A stretch of 64,000 nt of DNA from Sweltsa coloradensis (GCA_024449915.1 JAMZAV010001719.1:1-64000), one strand, 5' to 3'. Shown: positions 12,073 to 23,399, counted from the first letter of the stretch. The notes: a model not told the origin generated them from the sequence alone. Numbers and translations are program-made.

Positions 12073-13442
12073 TAAGGAAAGGGGGGGTCCTAAACATTCA
12101 CTAGGTCGTGTTGTAGATTCTCTGTTTACGACGGTTTGCAATTTAGTTTATTTATATTGTACCAAATAAGTTTAGGAATATTTTATGAATTAATTTACAT
12201 TCAATGATGTTATGTCACACGTTGTTTTGTAAAATAATCTCAGTGCATATAGGTGCTAGCATCTAATCTGGAGTGGGAGGACACTGGTTCAATACGCTGG
12301 TATTTCGAGTTTATTCCCTCGGCATTCATCCAGGAGATGGAGGATGATGAACTCATTGTACAAACTATACAAAATGCCTTGCCATCTATCCAAAATAAAA
12401 AATATTAACATAACCCTTTTTGTCTTTGTTTACAAATCTGAGCTCTTTACATTTTCGAAATACATATTTGAAAAAATAACTCAACAAAAATAACTGGTCG
12501 TTTGCACTGAGTAACAAATACGAAAACAAGATTATTAATAAAGAGCTAAGAACACAATCAATTGGTTTAATTGAAGAGGTAAACACTTATGCAATTTAAA
12601 TTCTGATTGAATAATTGCAAAATTTAGAATGATTGTTAATAAGCGGGTAATTGTGGGTATTATATTATATAAACAAGCAAGCTTCGCAAACGCTTTTCTG
12701 GTGCGTTGTTGGAGAGCGTATGTTTTTAAACGAAAAAGCGTAAAATTGTCCAATTAATGACAAAATTATTTTGTTGCGATTGCAACTCAATTTCACACAA
12801 AATATAAGTTATAAAATAGGTCTGTTGAAAATCTCATTACAATCGGATAAAGCATGTAGTGTCATAAGTCGAAGAATGTTCTAAAAGTAAAAAAAAATCG
12901 TACCCCCTGACAAGGCAAACTCAGTTGCTACCTGGCCCAGAGGACCAGGCAGAAGCTGAACAAAAAAGAACAAAAAATAAAGAAATATAAAATTTTCTCA
13001 GTTTTGAAAAAAAAAATGCAGACCCAAAAAAGGGGGTTTTAAAAATTAAAAATTCAAAACAAAAACTACACTAAATGAGGGCGATTTTCCTCTAGTGCAG
13101 CAAACAAACAAGGACTTTCAGGTGAAGCCTACTAGAATAGGCCTTCACCTGAAAGAAAAAACTAGACAATGCAAAAAATATACAAGTCCGAAAATTGCTT
13201 AAAAATTAAAAATTCGGTAATGAAACTTACACCAAACGAAAGAAGAGAAAAAACTGAACAAGATAAACTTGTTAAATGAAAGAAATCCGATAGATAACGA
13301 CACAAAAATCGCCGAAAACACAATCAAAACAACAAGTGTTTGGTTGGAATGCGGCCACACAATGCACTGCAATGCTATAGGTACAATAATAGCACAGAGA
13401 GCGGGAGCGGAACGAAAACACGTCTACCTCCGACCAAGGACA

Positions 13443-13457
13443 GTGTGTGTGTGTGTG

Positions 13458-13512
<55 letters not shown>

Positions 13513-13513
13513 T
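13443..13513 (+). repeat. (TG)n followed by (TTTA)n microsatellite
   Basis: About eight TG units run directly into about fourteen TTTA units. Shorter versions lie at the equivalent sites at 4,449-4,512 and 10,596-10,663, so the tract belongs to the repeat and has changed length between copies. Confidence 0.95.
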
Positions 13514-14042
13514 AATTGTACCGATAGGGGAGAGAAAACATCTTCCAAAAGGATATTTTCTCAAAAACGAGAAACAAAAAGAACATAAATGTGACGGAAC
13601 ATCAAAATGACTTTAAGATATAATGAGAAACAAAATAATATGTGTGTGTGTGTGTGTGTGTGTGTGAGTGTGCAAACCGTATCAAGTGAGGTCTTGCGCA
13701 TGAATACACAACGGGGCTCTGAGGTCCTTTTTCAAACCGAGGTCTTTGCCCAGGACCTCGGATTGTTTTAGCATCATAGCTGCATAGCAGTATTGTTTTT
13801 AAGACTTTTCGTAAAATTTGAGCAAAGACCTCAGAACATGCTGTTTGCGCGTTTTTTGCAGTTCATGTGTGTAACCACCAGAGCGCTCTCAAATAGCTCA
13901 TACACACTTCATACACACTCTGGGTGAATTTTATCGACTATGTGAGGTCCCATTCAAACTGTGGGGAACGCCCTTGTAAGTGATAAGCCAATGAAATCGC
14001 AGTACCCAAATTTTGAATTTCACACACTTATTTGACAGTATA

Positions 14043-14911
14043 AAGCTGTATTTAGACGGTTCAATGTTTCCTTCAATGCCTTGAATTCAAGGGTTTAATT
14101 CAATACTTTGTATTCAATGGCTCTGTTTACATGGTTCAAGTTCTTGATTCAACCCCTTGAGCGGTGGGTTGAATTCAACCCGTTTCGTTTAGAGCATGTC
14201 CTAATTTCGTCAAGCTTGAAGGAAACCAACCAATCAGGATTCTTGTTGGATCTGACGTCACACAGTGCGCGCGCAAGTGCTTCTGCGAGGCTCTAGGTTT
14301 TGTTTTGGTCTTTGGATCTTGGAGGATATAAGCAATTTGCACGTTTCCCGACAACTTTTAAACAACTGAGTGTATAGTCGTACGGTCAGCCGTATAACTA
14401 GTGCAAAACTGGTCGTACGGTCATCGACGATACACGTAACTAGGCCAAAAGCGTTGAGCATCACAGTCCAGCGTGGCAGAGTGGTAGCGCGTCTGCGCTC
14501 TGAGTGAAGGGTCGGCGGTTCAAGTCTTCGTCAGGTCGTTTTTTTTTTAACATTCTATTTAGGTTCCATTGTTTTTCTGCAATGATTGCACTACATTTGC
14601 GAGAACTTCATGGTCCCCAAAACAATTTTTGCTGAGAAAGTAGGTTAGAAAATAATTACTATTAGATCTTCCTATAGTACACCTACATCTTCAGCAATCA
14701 TTCTGATTTCTGAGTTGATGTTTACTGTTTGGGCCCTACCTGTCACATTGATCTGTCAGCTGTAATATTTTACACGGCTGTGACTTACCTCCAATTTCAA
14801 GGACCGTGTAAATGGACGTTCAATGTTTCCTTCAAGTACCTGTTCAAGCATTGAATTCATTCCTTGAATTCAAGACATTGAATGAAACATTGAACCGTCT
14901 AAATACAGCTT
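14043..14911 (+). mobile_element. TIR element with internal tRNA-like sequence (copy 2)
   Basis: The left end AAGCTGTATTTAGACGGTTC is matched by GAACCGTCTAAATACAGCTT at the right end. Similarity between the inverted ends continues for about 48 bases, with TTCAATG and TTGAATTCAAG words repeated inside. No target-site duplication is clear. A tRNA-like Pol III promoter with a T-run sits in the middle (14,468-14,548). The element has no coding capacity. The superfamily is unknown. Confidence 0.75.
14468..14548 (+). promoter_or_regulatory. tRNA-like Pol III promoter with T-run (copy 2)
   Basis: GTGGCAGAGTGG fits the A-box and GGTTCAAGTCT fits the B-box. Ten T residues follow at 14,539-14,548, the usual Pol III stop. 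The cloverleaf does not close well, so I read it as a tRNA-derived promoter and not as a working tRNA gene. Confidence 0.7.
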
Positions 14912-15529
14912 AAGGAAAAGGGGGTCCTAAAAATTCACTAGGTCGTGTAGATTCTCTGTTTACGAGTTTGCAATTTAGTTATTTTTATATTGTACCAAAT
15001 AAGTTTAGAATCATTTTATTTGAATTAATTTACATTCATTATGTTATGTCACACGTTGTTTTGTAAAATATATCTCAGTGCATATAGCGTGCTAGCCTCT
15101 AATCTGGGAGTGGAGGACACCGGTTCAATACGCTGGTATTTCCGAGTTTTATTCCCTCGGTATTCATCCAGGAGATTGAGGATGATGAACTTCATTGTAC
15201 AACCCTATACAAAATGCCTTGCCATCTATCCAAATAATAAAATTACTTAACAATAACCCTTTTTGTCTTTGTTTACAAATCTGATGCTCTTTACATTTTC
15301 GAAATACATATTTAAAAAAATAACTCCACTAAACTAACTGGTCGTTTGCACTGAGTAACAAATACGAAAACAAGATTATTAATAAAGAGCTAAGAACACA
15401 ATCTAATTGGTTATTTAAATTTTAAGAGGTAAACACTTATGGCAAATTTAAATCTTGATTGAAAAATTTGGGCAAAATTTAGAATGTTTGTTTAATAAAA
15501 AGGGTTTAATTGTGGGTATTTTTATTTAT

Positions 15530-16188
15530 AACAGCAAGCTTCGCAAACGTTTTTTCTGGTGGGTTTTTTGGATGAGCGAAATTTTTTTTTTAAACAAAAA
15601 AGGAAAAATTTGCAATTTACATGAAAAATTTTTTGCGATTGCACTAAAATTTCACAAAAATATAAAAGTTCAAAAAATTAAAGGTTCTGGGAAAATATCA
15701 TTAAAATCGGAAATAAAGCTGTAGGTTTTCATAAGTCAAGAATGTTCAAAAAATTAAAAAAAAAATCGAAAATTGCGATTTTCATAAAAAATATTTTTTA
15801 AAAAATTGCGCTAAAAAATCAAGGGAATATATAAATTTCAAAAAATTAGGGTTTCCCTGTAAAAAAAAATTATTAGAATGGGAAATAAACATGTAGGTGT
15901 TAAAATCGAAAGTTTTTTTTTTAAATCGAAAAAAATCGTAAAAATTTTGCGATTTTAATGAAAAAAAATTTTTTGTTTGGGGCCCCAAAAAAGTGGCAGT
16001 TCTAAGTTCAGAGATTTCAAAGGGCCCTCCAGAAAATTTTATCGAAATTTGGGTATGGGTTTTAGCCCGAATCGTGTTAAAAAACCGACAAAAAACAAAA
16101 AAATGAAAGAAAAAAGAAAAAAAAAACATTCCGGTTTTTTTTTTCTCCATTTAGTGAAATGGAATCGTCGCTTCGCTTATCCAAAAAA
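15530..16188 (-). mobile_element. Family B element, minus orientation
   Basis: Read on the minus strand it has the family order: AGCGAAGCGACGATTCCATT, an ATCCGG-like motif with a T-run, a module ending in CGATTC.GGCTAAA, GAAATTTT, CTGAACTTAGAACTGCCAC, and blocks of ATTTCTCATGAAAATCGCAATTTT type. It ends at the AAACG.TTGCGAAGCTTGC end near 15,530. T- and A-runs are lengthened compared with clean copies at 52-55 kb. The first 235 bases lie inside the duplicated 2.86 kb unit. Confidence 0.75.
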
Positions 16189-16259
16189 GGGCGCTAGCAT
16201 TGGCAGATACAAAATCTTGGGTTTTTTATTTATATTTTTGTTTAAAATGTAATTTAAAC

Positions 16260-16700
16260 CTTATTAATTTACGCATTTGGGTTGATTTTTTTGATAGTTT
16301 TTAATGCGGGGTAGGTTTTTTAAAGATTCTAAACAAAACATTTTGAAAATTGTCCGAAGTATGGCTATTTTTTGTCTCCCTTGTCGTCACATGTGACTTG
16401 GCAGTTATAGCACGTGTTGGTATAAAACTTTACTTTCCCAAAATGTAAAAAATGGCATATAAAAATATATTTTTGACACAATTAACAAAAAAATAAATAA
16501 AAAATAATTTTGTAAGATTGTTATAGGGCAAAGAAAAACCCGCGAGAGATTTTTATGCCCCAAAGAAAGGGGGAGGTGGTCTTTTATAAAGCCTTTGTGA
16601 CTTGAAAAAAAAGAAAAAACCCCAAAACCTGTTAAAAATCCCCATGAGAGTTTACTTGCATCTACAAAAAAAAATTTAAAAAAATCAAATTAGCATGTAT
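16260..16700 (+). repeat. Interspersed repeat D, copy 1
   Basis: It shares ACATGTGACTTGGCAGTTAT, CCGAAGTAT, GGGGGAGGTGG and CCTGTTAAAAA, in the same order and spacing, with 29,310-29,765. No coding or structural signature was recognised. Confidence 0.6.
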
Positions 16701-16914
16701 GATTCACTGGGAGGGGGCGTCACGCGGCCACGGGTTTTGGTAAGGCAAACCCCCAGGGGCAGGTCGGAAAATTTTTAAAGGGGTAGCACAAAAACCCGAA
16801 ATGGGAATAAAAAATTCTATAAACACCGTTTTGGCCTAAACTGTGAAGGGGGTAGCGGAACATGCCCAAAACAACTTTAACCCGTCTTAGAAGCGGGAAA
16901 ACGCTTAAAGTCCC

Positions 16915-17545
16915 GCCACGTTTTTGGGATGAGCGAAATTTTGGTGCATTGAGCTCCATTTTTTTATGTGGTTTTTTCTTTTGTTCTGTGGAAAAAATCT
17001 TTCCTAATTAAAGGGTTTTTTAAAAAAAATTAATTTAAATTAAATAAAAAAAAAAATTTTTAACCTTTTTTTTAAAAAAAAAATTTCGAAATTTAAAAAA
17101 AAGAAAAAAACCCGAAAATTTTCGATTTTCATAAGAAATAGTTATTCGATTGTGCTAAAAATTTCACAAAAATATCGGGAATTTTCAAAAAATTATGGTT
17201 CTGTAAAAAAATCTTTTTAAAATGGGTAAAGCTGTGGGTTTTTTGTAAGTCAAAAAAATTTTAAAAATCGAAAAAAATGGGAAAATTGTGATTTTCATGA
17301 GAAATTTTTTTCCGATTGTGTTTAAAAACGGGGCAGTTCTAATTTTTAGAGATTTCGAAGACCTCCAAAAATTTCATTGCAATGGGAGTATGGGTTTTCC
17401 CGGGAAATCGTGTTAAAAAACAGACAAAATAAAAAAGAAAAAAAAGGAAAAAAAAAAAAAAAAAAACATTCAGTTTTTTTTCTCCGGTGTAGTGAAAGGG
17501 AAAATCTTTCCGCTTCGTTTCCCCTACGCTCACCCAAACAAGGTG
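16915..17545 (-). mobile_element. Family B element, minus orientation, blurred
   Basis: The 3' part (17,330-17,545) shows GGCAGTTCTAA, GAGATTTCGAAGACCTCC, TGCAATGGGAGTATGGGTTT, AATCGTGTTAAAAAACAGAC and TCTCCGGTGTAGTGAAA, which are the family B modules in reverse. The other end is reduced to long A/T runs. Confidence 0.65.
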
Positions 17546-18189
17546 ACTTTTTTTTTTGCTACGCCCCCCTTCCGGGGTTTGGACGTCATCGATAATGAAT
17601 TACAAAAAAAATTACCGGGCCATCAATAATTGAACAAACGTCCCCCACAAAAATAACACGATTTAAAAAGGGGCCCGGGGGTAGCGGGGGGGTCGGCGCG
17701 TTTGGGGGTCAAACCGAGTTTACGAGGATCGTCCACGTTTGGGTGTAATAATTAGTCGAAATAAAATATGGTTTTTAACCCTTTTTCCAAAAGTAAGTAC
17801 AAAAAAGGGTCCCATGTCAGAGGATACCCCTTTTGGAAAAAGCTTTTTTTTGGGGGGGCCCCCAAAAACTTCCACGTCCAGGGCGATCTAGAGATTTTAA
17901 CGTGAAAACAATTCTGACTTCGAATTTAAACAAAACTTTAAATCCGACCTACCACAGTAAAAACCCCCAAACACCTTTTCTTTTTTAAAAGCCCCACGCA
18001 TTAAAAAGGCCCTCGGGGGCCCCGTTGTGTATTCACCCCTAGGACCTCACTTTATACGTTTTGGGAAAACACCCCAAACACGCCCCTTTTGTATAATGAA
18101 AATTCAGACCTCACAATACCCCCGGTCTTATAGATATCATGTGAATGTTATGACCTCTCATTGAGGGTCACTTAGGGAGTAGACTAGCT
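17546..18189. other. Unannotated, homopolymer-rich
   Basis: No gene or known repeat was recognised. The stretch shows the same excess of A/T/C/G runs as the rest of the 15.5-32.2 kb block. Confidence 0.4.
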
Positions 18190-18425
18190 GTACAAATGTG
18201 TGTGTGTGAGTGTGAAAACCGTATCAAGTGAGGCCCTTCCCAAATGAATACAAAAGGGGGGCTCTGAGGCCCTTTTTCAAACCAAAGGTCCTTTGCCCGG
18301 ACCTGGGATTTTTTTTAGCATTATAGCTGCATAGAAAGTATTTTTTTTTTAAAGATTTTTCGAAAAATTTTAAAGAAAGACCTCATTAAATGCTGTTTGC
18401 GCGGTTTTTGCATTTTCATGCACAT
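18190..18425 (+). repeat. Fragment of the 2.86 kb repeat (blurred)
   Basis: It follows 13,640-13,870 from the (TG)n tract through CCGTATCAAGTGAGG, GGGGCTCTGAGG, TTATAGCTGCATAG and TGCTGTTTGCGCG. Many words of the clean copy are replaced here by homopolymer runs, which makes it a useful control for how this part of the window has been altered. Confidence 0.75.
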
Positions 18426-19559
18426 TTTTTTAATAAAAACAATATTATTTTTAAATGTGTATAAAACCTCCCCTTTTTTAAACTTTTTTGTTGGAATAAA
18501 ATGTGATCACACTTATTTGGTAATAGTATTAGTTTAATGGGAATTTGGCCTAAAGAAAAAACCCAAAATTTCATAAAGTAACTAAAATTTAAACATTTAA
18601 AAAATATTTTGTAAACTGTTTTGGTTTTTTCCCCGCGCATCGGGGGCCAAACGGGGAAAAGCAACCAGATGACGCAGTCTTTCAGCGAGGGGCCCAGTGG
18701 TAAAGTGGTTTTTTGTTGTGTGATTGAATAGTTTTTCCCTGGATAAAAAAGAAGTGGGCGTAAGCGCCCCACCACAAAAGAAAGTCAATCACATAAGTCA
18801 TAAAATTTGCGTAAGTTCACTTCATTTTATTCTTTTGGCCGTTCGGCTGAAAAAAAATACCCGGACAAACTAAATTTAAAACTACTTTTAAAGGGGGGTT
18901 TTAACCGCAAAACAAAAAAAAATAAAAATCTTCAACTCCATTAATGAATTAAGAAATTAACAGAAAATTATTGGGGCCACCATGCCCTTTCCAAAAAAAT
19001 TGTCAAACATGCTTTTTTCGAGCTGGGTCCCATCGGCAAAATCCCCCAAAAAGGAAAAACAGGGTGACGTTTCTTTATGCCCCGTGACCCTTGGGGATTT
19101 TGATCCAAAAAAATATTGGCCTTTTATTGACGTACTCTACAGCCTTTTCTTTAAATTCCCCTACTTTTTTTTTTTTTGAAATTTTTAGTCAAGTTTTTGG
19201 GGCCAAAAATATGCTGTTTTTCTAATTTGGGGTTTGTGTTTTTTGGAATGCATTTTTTTGGGTGTTTGGGGGTATTTTTGGGGCCCACTGTTTAAAGACA
19301 CAAATGCGTTTGTTAAAAAGGGGCATTTAAGATTGGTACTAGCTCTAGTATCTATGTGGACCAAAAAAAAAAAGAAAGGTTAAAGCCATTTAAGTTTTTC
19401 CCCCAAAACCCCAAATTTTTTTGCAAATTTCGGGATCAAAAAATTAAAAAATTCGTGTTAAATCACTTTTACAAGATAAAAATTTTTTAAAACGGTCTTT
19501 TAAGTGTAGTTTGTGCTATAGATCACGGGGAAAAAAATAATTTTTTTAAGGTTTTTACC
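18426..19559. other. Unannotated, homopolymer-rich
   Basis: Nothing recognisable. The longest frames (for example 18,416-18,775 minus) have no domain pattern and consist largely of translated A/T runs. Confidence 0.4.
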
Positions 19560-19660
19560 CCTTTAAACTTTTAACATTTAACAATTTACAGACAAATTAA
19601 TCACCCGATCGAGTAGCGTTATAGACTTTTTTTCGCTACGCTCACTCGTCTGATTACACC
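19560..19660 (+). repeat. Tail of an A2 repeat
   Basis: ACATTTAACAATTTACAGAC, then CCGATCGAGTAGCGTTATAG and CGCTACGCTCACTCGTCTG, parallel the tail at 3,950-4,040. The rest of the element is not recognisable. Confidence 0.6.
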
Positions 19661-19954
19661 TATTATTAATAAGTTTTTTAAAGTGATCCCCCCAAAAGAA
19701 TGCGGGTAGCTCAAAATTTTTTCCCCAACATAAAAACCCTATGCCCATTCTATTCAAACTAGCTCAGCGGGGGATCTTGCCACGGGGGGAACTCTGTGAT
19801 ATAGCCGATAATTTTTGTTTGGCTTTGGTTTAAAGATATTTCTTTTCATACACAAAGGCACATTCCTTTTTCCCCGGGGCTTTTCATTCTACCCCCACCA
19901 CTACCAATCTCTGCATTCTTTAGTTGGAGCAAGTATATCATAAACTTGAAATCA

Positions 19955-20030
19955 GATGTTCCCGGGAAACTAAACCCATGACTCGCTCACTCGTCAACAA
20001 AGATTTTGGGCCTTTTCCTAGTTATTTTTG
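19955..20030. repeat. Right half of a family A cassette
   Basis: GATGTTCCCGGGAAACTAAA is followed by a GACTCGCTCACTCGTCAACA arm and a TTTTCCTAG end. In the intact cassettes this order is core to right arm. Confidence 0.6.
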
Positions 20031-20119
20031 ACAAAGGCCCCTTATACCCAAAAATTTTTTAAGCCCTGAGTTAAATTTCCCCTGGTGGGGAAAAAGATGT
20101 TGTAATTTTTTTTAAACTA

Positions 20120-20925
20120 GGAAGCTTCGCAAACGCTTTTTCAGGCGCTTTTTTGGGATGAGCTTAAATTTTTTTTACAAAAAAGTTTAAAAAAAAAAAA
20201 AATAAGATTTTAAACAAAAAAAATTTTTCGTTTGCGGCAAAAATTTCACACGAATATTTTTAATTTTCAAAAATTTAAAAGGGTATGGGGAAAAAATCAT
20301 TACAATCGAAAAAGCATTTAGGTTTATTTTTTCGAAAAAATTTTTTAAAAATCAAAAAAAATCGAAATATTGTGATTTTCACGAAAAAAATTTTTTAAAT
20401 TGCGCTAAAATTTTCATAGGGAATATAAAAATTTCGAAAAATTAAGGTTGGGGAAAAAAATCATTAAAAATCGGAAAAAGAATGTAGGTGTTATAAGCCG
20501 AAAAAATTTTAAAAATCGAAAAAAAGACAAAAATTGCTTTTTTTTCGAAAAAAAAAAATTTTTTTCGATAACGCTAAAAATTTTTACTGAATTATAAATT
20601 CCTAAAAAAAGGTTCTTTTAAAAATCACCCCCAAACGGCAAACAGGGTGGGGTGTTTAATTTCGAAAAATTTTTTTTTAAAATCTTTAAAAAATCGAAAA
20701 ATTTGGGCGATTTTCATGAAAAATAATTTTTCTTTTGCGCTCAAAAACTTTGGCAGTTCTAAGTTCGAGATTTCAAAGGGGCCTCCATAAAATTTCCCTC
20801 GAAATGGGAGTAGGGGTTTTAGCCAAATCTGTTAAAAAACAGACAAAATTTAAAAAAAAGAAAAAAAAAAAGAAGTGTATGAAAGGGAATCTTCGCTTCG
20901 CTGGGCTTCGCTCATCCAATTTTTT
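20120..20925 (-). mobile_element. Family B element, minus orientation
   Basis: The left end carries GAAGCTTCGCAAACGCTTTT. The right part has TGGCAGTTCTAAGTTCGAGA, ATGGGAGTAGGGGTTTTAGC and GAATCTTCGCTTCGCTGGGC with a CTCATCC end. The repeated AAAATCG-type blocks between them are stretched into long A/T runs. Confidence 0.7.
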
Positions 20926-21436
20926 GATTGGATTTGTTGGATTGGTAAGGGATATTGTTTTATGCCCTCATTTAAATGCATTTTTGGCTATTCGAGACGT
21001 GGGGGTGATAGATGAGGATGAAGTTGAACAAAAGGGAGGAGAGGAAACCCGGTACCGTAAAGTGGGCCTATTTCCTTTAAAAAAAGTCCAAATTGGGCCC
21101 AAATTGGGCTTAACGTCCCTCCGAAAGTACGATAAAACCCTTTGACATCCAAAAAGGGTTTCCTTCACAAACTTGGACTGCCGACAAAACGTCGGGGAGA
21201 ACGAAGCCGTTACACTAGCACTCAAAACCCCCATCTGCTCTCCCCCGCGGTGTACGTGAGTTTCAGGGAAAGAGTGGTCATCCCCAAACCCCGGACCACG
21301 CCCAAAGGGGCTTTTTTAAATTTTCGGTTTCGAGGGGGAAACCTTTTAAAAAGGACCTGGGCCCAAAAACCCGCTAGTTTAAAATTTAAGAAACATGTTT
21401 TGAAATGAAATATAACGCAGTGGCTATCATTTTGTG
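20926..21436 (-). other. Possible LINE 5' fragment with a GP-ending motif
   Basis: The GC content is higher than around it. A minus-strand frame (20,968-21,234) contains FRRDVKPNLGPI at about 21,094-21,117. Many LINE proteins have GDVxxNPGP near their start. No RT or endonuclease motif supports this further. A second minus frame (21,222-21,440) has no recognised domain. Confidence 0.25.
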
Positions 21437-21830
21437 ACAAACTATGGAAAACATGGGCCAGTAGGTACGAAATCGTGTAAAGTTTTGCAAGGTTTTTTAA
21501 ATTTTTCCCAGCCTCTTTTTTGGGGGGTTCCCTTTGGGGGCGTGAAAAATTCGATTCCCCTTTTCACCTGCTTTTTCACAGCTTACTTTTTAAAAAACAA
21601 TATTTTTTTTAAACCCAAAACCCAATTGACGTTAAAATAATTCCTACACTTCGCACCTTTTTTTTTAAATTTATTTTTCTTTTTGGGTTTAAAATCGAAA
21701 TTATCTAGCTGTTTTTTGTTAGCAGTTCCCCGTAAATCGTCCCGGGATGTTTTTTTTAAAAATTTCAGCGCAATCGTTCGCGATTGGGGCTGATTTTTGA
21801 CAAAAACAAAACACAAAATCAGGGGGGGAA
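21437..21830 (+). repeat. A2 repeat, blurred second copy
   Basis: It starts ACTATGGAAAACATGGGCCA, then ACGAAATCGTG, TTGCAAGG and, further on, GTTAGCAGTTCCCCGTAAA and AAAATTTCAGCGCAATCG, in parallel with 3,600-3,960. No coding potential. Confidence 0.6.
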
Positions 21831-22967
21831 GGGGCCTTTTTCCCGGGAAATTTTTATCCTCAGTTTGTTTCTCTCCCTCGGGGAATTGAACTAAAATAAT
21901 CGGGTTAAAAAATAATTACTATTTTCCCTTAATGCGGGTGGAACAGGTGTTGTGAAAACGCATTTTAAGTATATATTTAAAAAACATTCCCGAAAAATTT
22001 AAAAATTTTTGATAATAAAACCTGTTTTTTGGGCATTTGTTTAAAAAAAGAATGATTTTACAGCACTAAAGGGCTCCCTCTAGTCACCTAGTGTTATGCA
22101 TTTTTTACACTTTATTCGATTATCGAGGTCCTAAATGGGTGTAAATTTTTTAAACAGAAACTACTTCCTCATGCAAAGCTGACTTTAAAGGGCCCCAGCT
22201 CACAGAGCTTCGCAGTAATTTGTGCCCCTGCATTCAAAAATTTGTTATCTTTTGTAGGGCCCATAAAATCATCCCAGATATTGTTTTTTGTTTATTGTAG
22301 TTTACAAGTGCTCTAAATGTTAATTTAAAAACGTTTGATTATTAAGTATTTTTCGGATGACAGTTTCAGACCCTTTCTTTCCCCCACACAAAATTCCCCA
22401 TCATGTTTTTAAAAACTCTCTCGCGTTTTTTTTTAAATTTAATTTAAAAATTTTAATTTTTATTTATTTTTTTATTAAATTTTGCTTATAAAATCATATT
22501 TTTTTAAAATGGTACAGTTTAAACCCCGAATGTTGCAAAGTCAGCCCGCCCTTTACAAGGATATGCAAGAAAAACATTTTTCCCGGTTTATTTGCTTTTA
22601 AAAAAAAGGGTTTTTTGTTTCTAAAATTTTGTCTTGCATGTGAAAGGATCTTGCGCTGGTATACGGTCCCCTATCCGTAAATTTTTGGGCCAAAACCTGG
22701 GAAAAAATGCATCATAAGCGAAAGGGGTTTAAAATGGATTAAGAAAGAAACATAATAAAGCCACAAAAAAAACCCCCTTCATTCCGTTGGGGTTTGGGGG
22801 GGGGAAACGCGGGGGAATTTTCCCCAAACTAAAATGTGCGCGCTCCGGTGTTAAGATTTGCCGAAACGGTTGGATAAAAATATCATCACCAAATTTTGCA
22901 TAAATTTTAATAGTTTTTCCCCTTTAAATTGTAACCACATTTTTTTGCCAAAATAAACATTAAAAAT
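21831..22967. other. Unannotated, homopolymer-rich
   Basis: No gene seen. The sequence is AT-rich with frequent T- and A-runs and some CCC/GGG runs. Confidence 0.4.
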
Positions 22968-23004
22968 TTAAATGCGAGAAGTTGTACAAAACGTGAAAAC
23001 TAAA

Positions 23005-23130
23005 AAACCCTGATGAGGGCGTGTGAAATCCAGTCGAAACTCGGCATGCAAAAAACAAAATTTTTCTGTTTTTGTATAAATGCTGCCTGTTGAGGGCGTG
23101 TTTTGGATTTGTGTCCGCGAAAAACAGGGT
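23005..23130 (+). ncRNA. Two hammerhead-like or hairpin motifs in tandem
   Basis: CTGATGAG (23,010-23,017) is followed 18 bases later by CGAAAC (23,035-23,040). CTGTTGAG (23,087-23,094) is followed by CGCGAAAAAC (about 23,116-23,125). The order CTGANGAG - stem - CGAAAC is that of a hammerhead core, but stem II is poorly paired in both and I cannot place stems I and III. It could equally be the hairpin seen in some LINE 3' ends. The surrounding sequence is of doubtful quality. Confidence 0.25.
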
Positions 23131-23399
23131 GAGTGCAGGAGAGTTTTTGAAAGATTTAAAAACATGTTAAAATTCGACCCGGGATTTACACCCCGACGCA
23201 TGGGGTACCTGTACATAAACGTTTAAAAGGGCGATCCAGGGTCTTGCCCTCAGAAAACTTTGAAGTTACTATGCGACACCCTATAGAAAACGTTTTTTTT
23301 GTGTTTTAGTATAATTTTTTTTTCAATTTTTCCCTTAAAAATTTTAAAAAATTTTTAAAAATATTTTTTTTCATAGTATTTTATAATAAATAGAAAAAC

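Larger units (their letters stand above)
10032..12899 (+). repeat. 2.86 kb direct tandem repeat, copy 1
   Basis: It starts near CGCCTGACAAGGCAAAC and runs to the middle of a family B element, where it joins the start of copy 2. It contains, in order, the GAGGTTCACTCTAGTGCAGC segment, the 41-nt hairpin (10,259-10,301), an ATTT tract (10,613-10,663), (TG)n near 10,797, a TIR element (11,214-12,072) with a tRNA-like promoter, and the beginning of a minus-oriented family B element (12,664-12,899). Copies 1 and 2 differ mainly by many one-base indels. No gene was found in it. Confidence 0.85.
12900..15765 (+). repeat. 2.86 kb direct tandem repeat, copy 2
   Basis: It has the same order of parts as copy 1, offset by about 2,860 bases: start near CCCCTGACAAGGCAAAC, hairpin at 13,115-13,155, (TG)n and (TTTA)n at 13,443-13,513, a second (TG)n at 13,637-13,672, TIR element at 14,043-14,911, and the family B element from about 15,527. 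At about 15,765 copy 2 continues into the remainder of that family B element, where copy 1 is cut off. The duplication boundary therefore lies inside a mobile element. Confidence 0.85.

Noticed and set aside
13269..13610. Frame with repeated LFIY residues that looks like a membrane protein
   Set aside because: The residues are the translation of the (TTTA)n microsatellite.
11645..14548. Working tRNA genes
   Set aside because: A- and B-boxes are good, but acceptor and anticodon stems do not pair properly, and both copies lie inside a repeat element.
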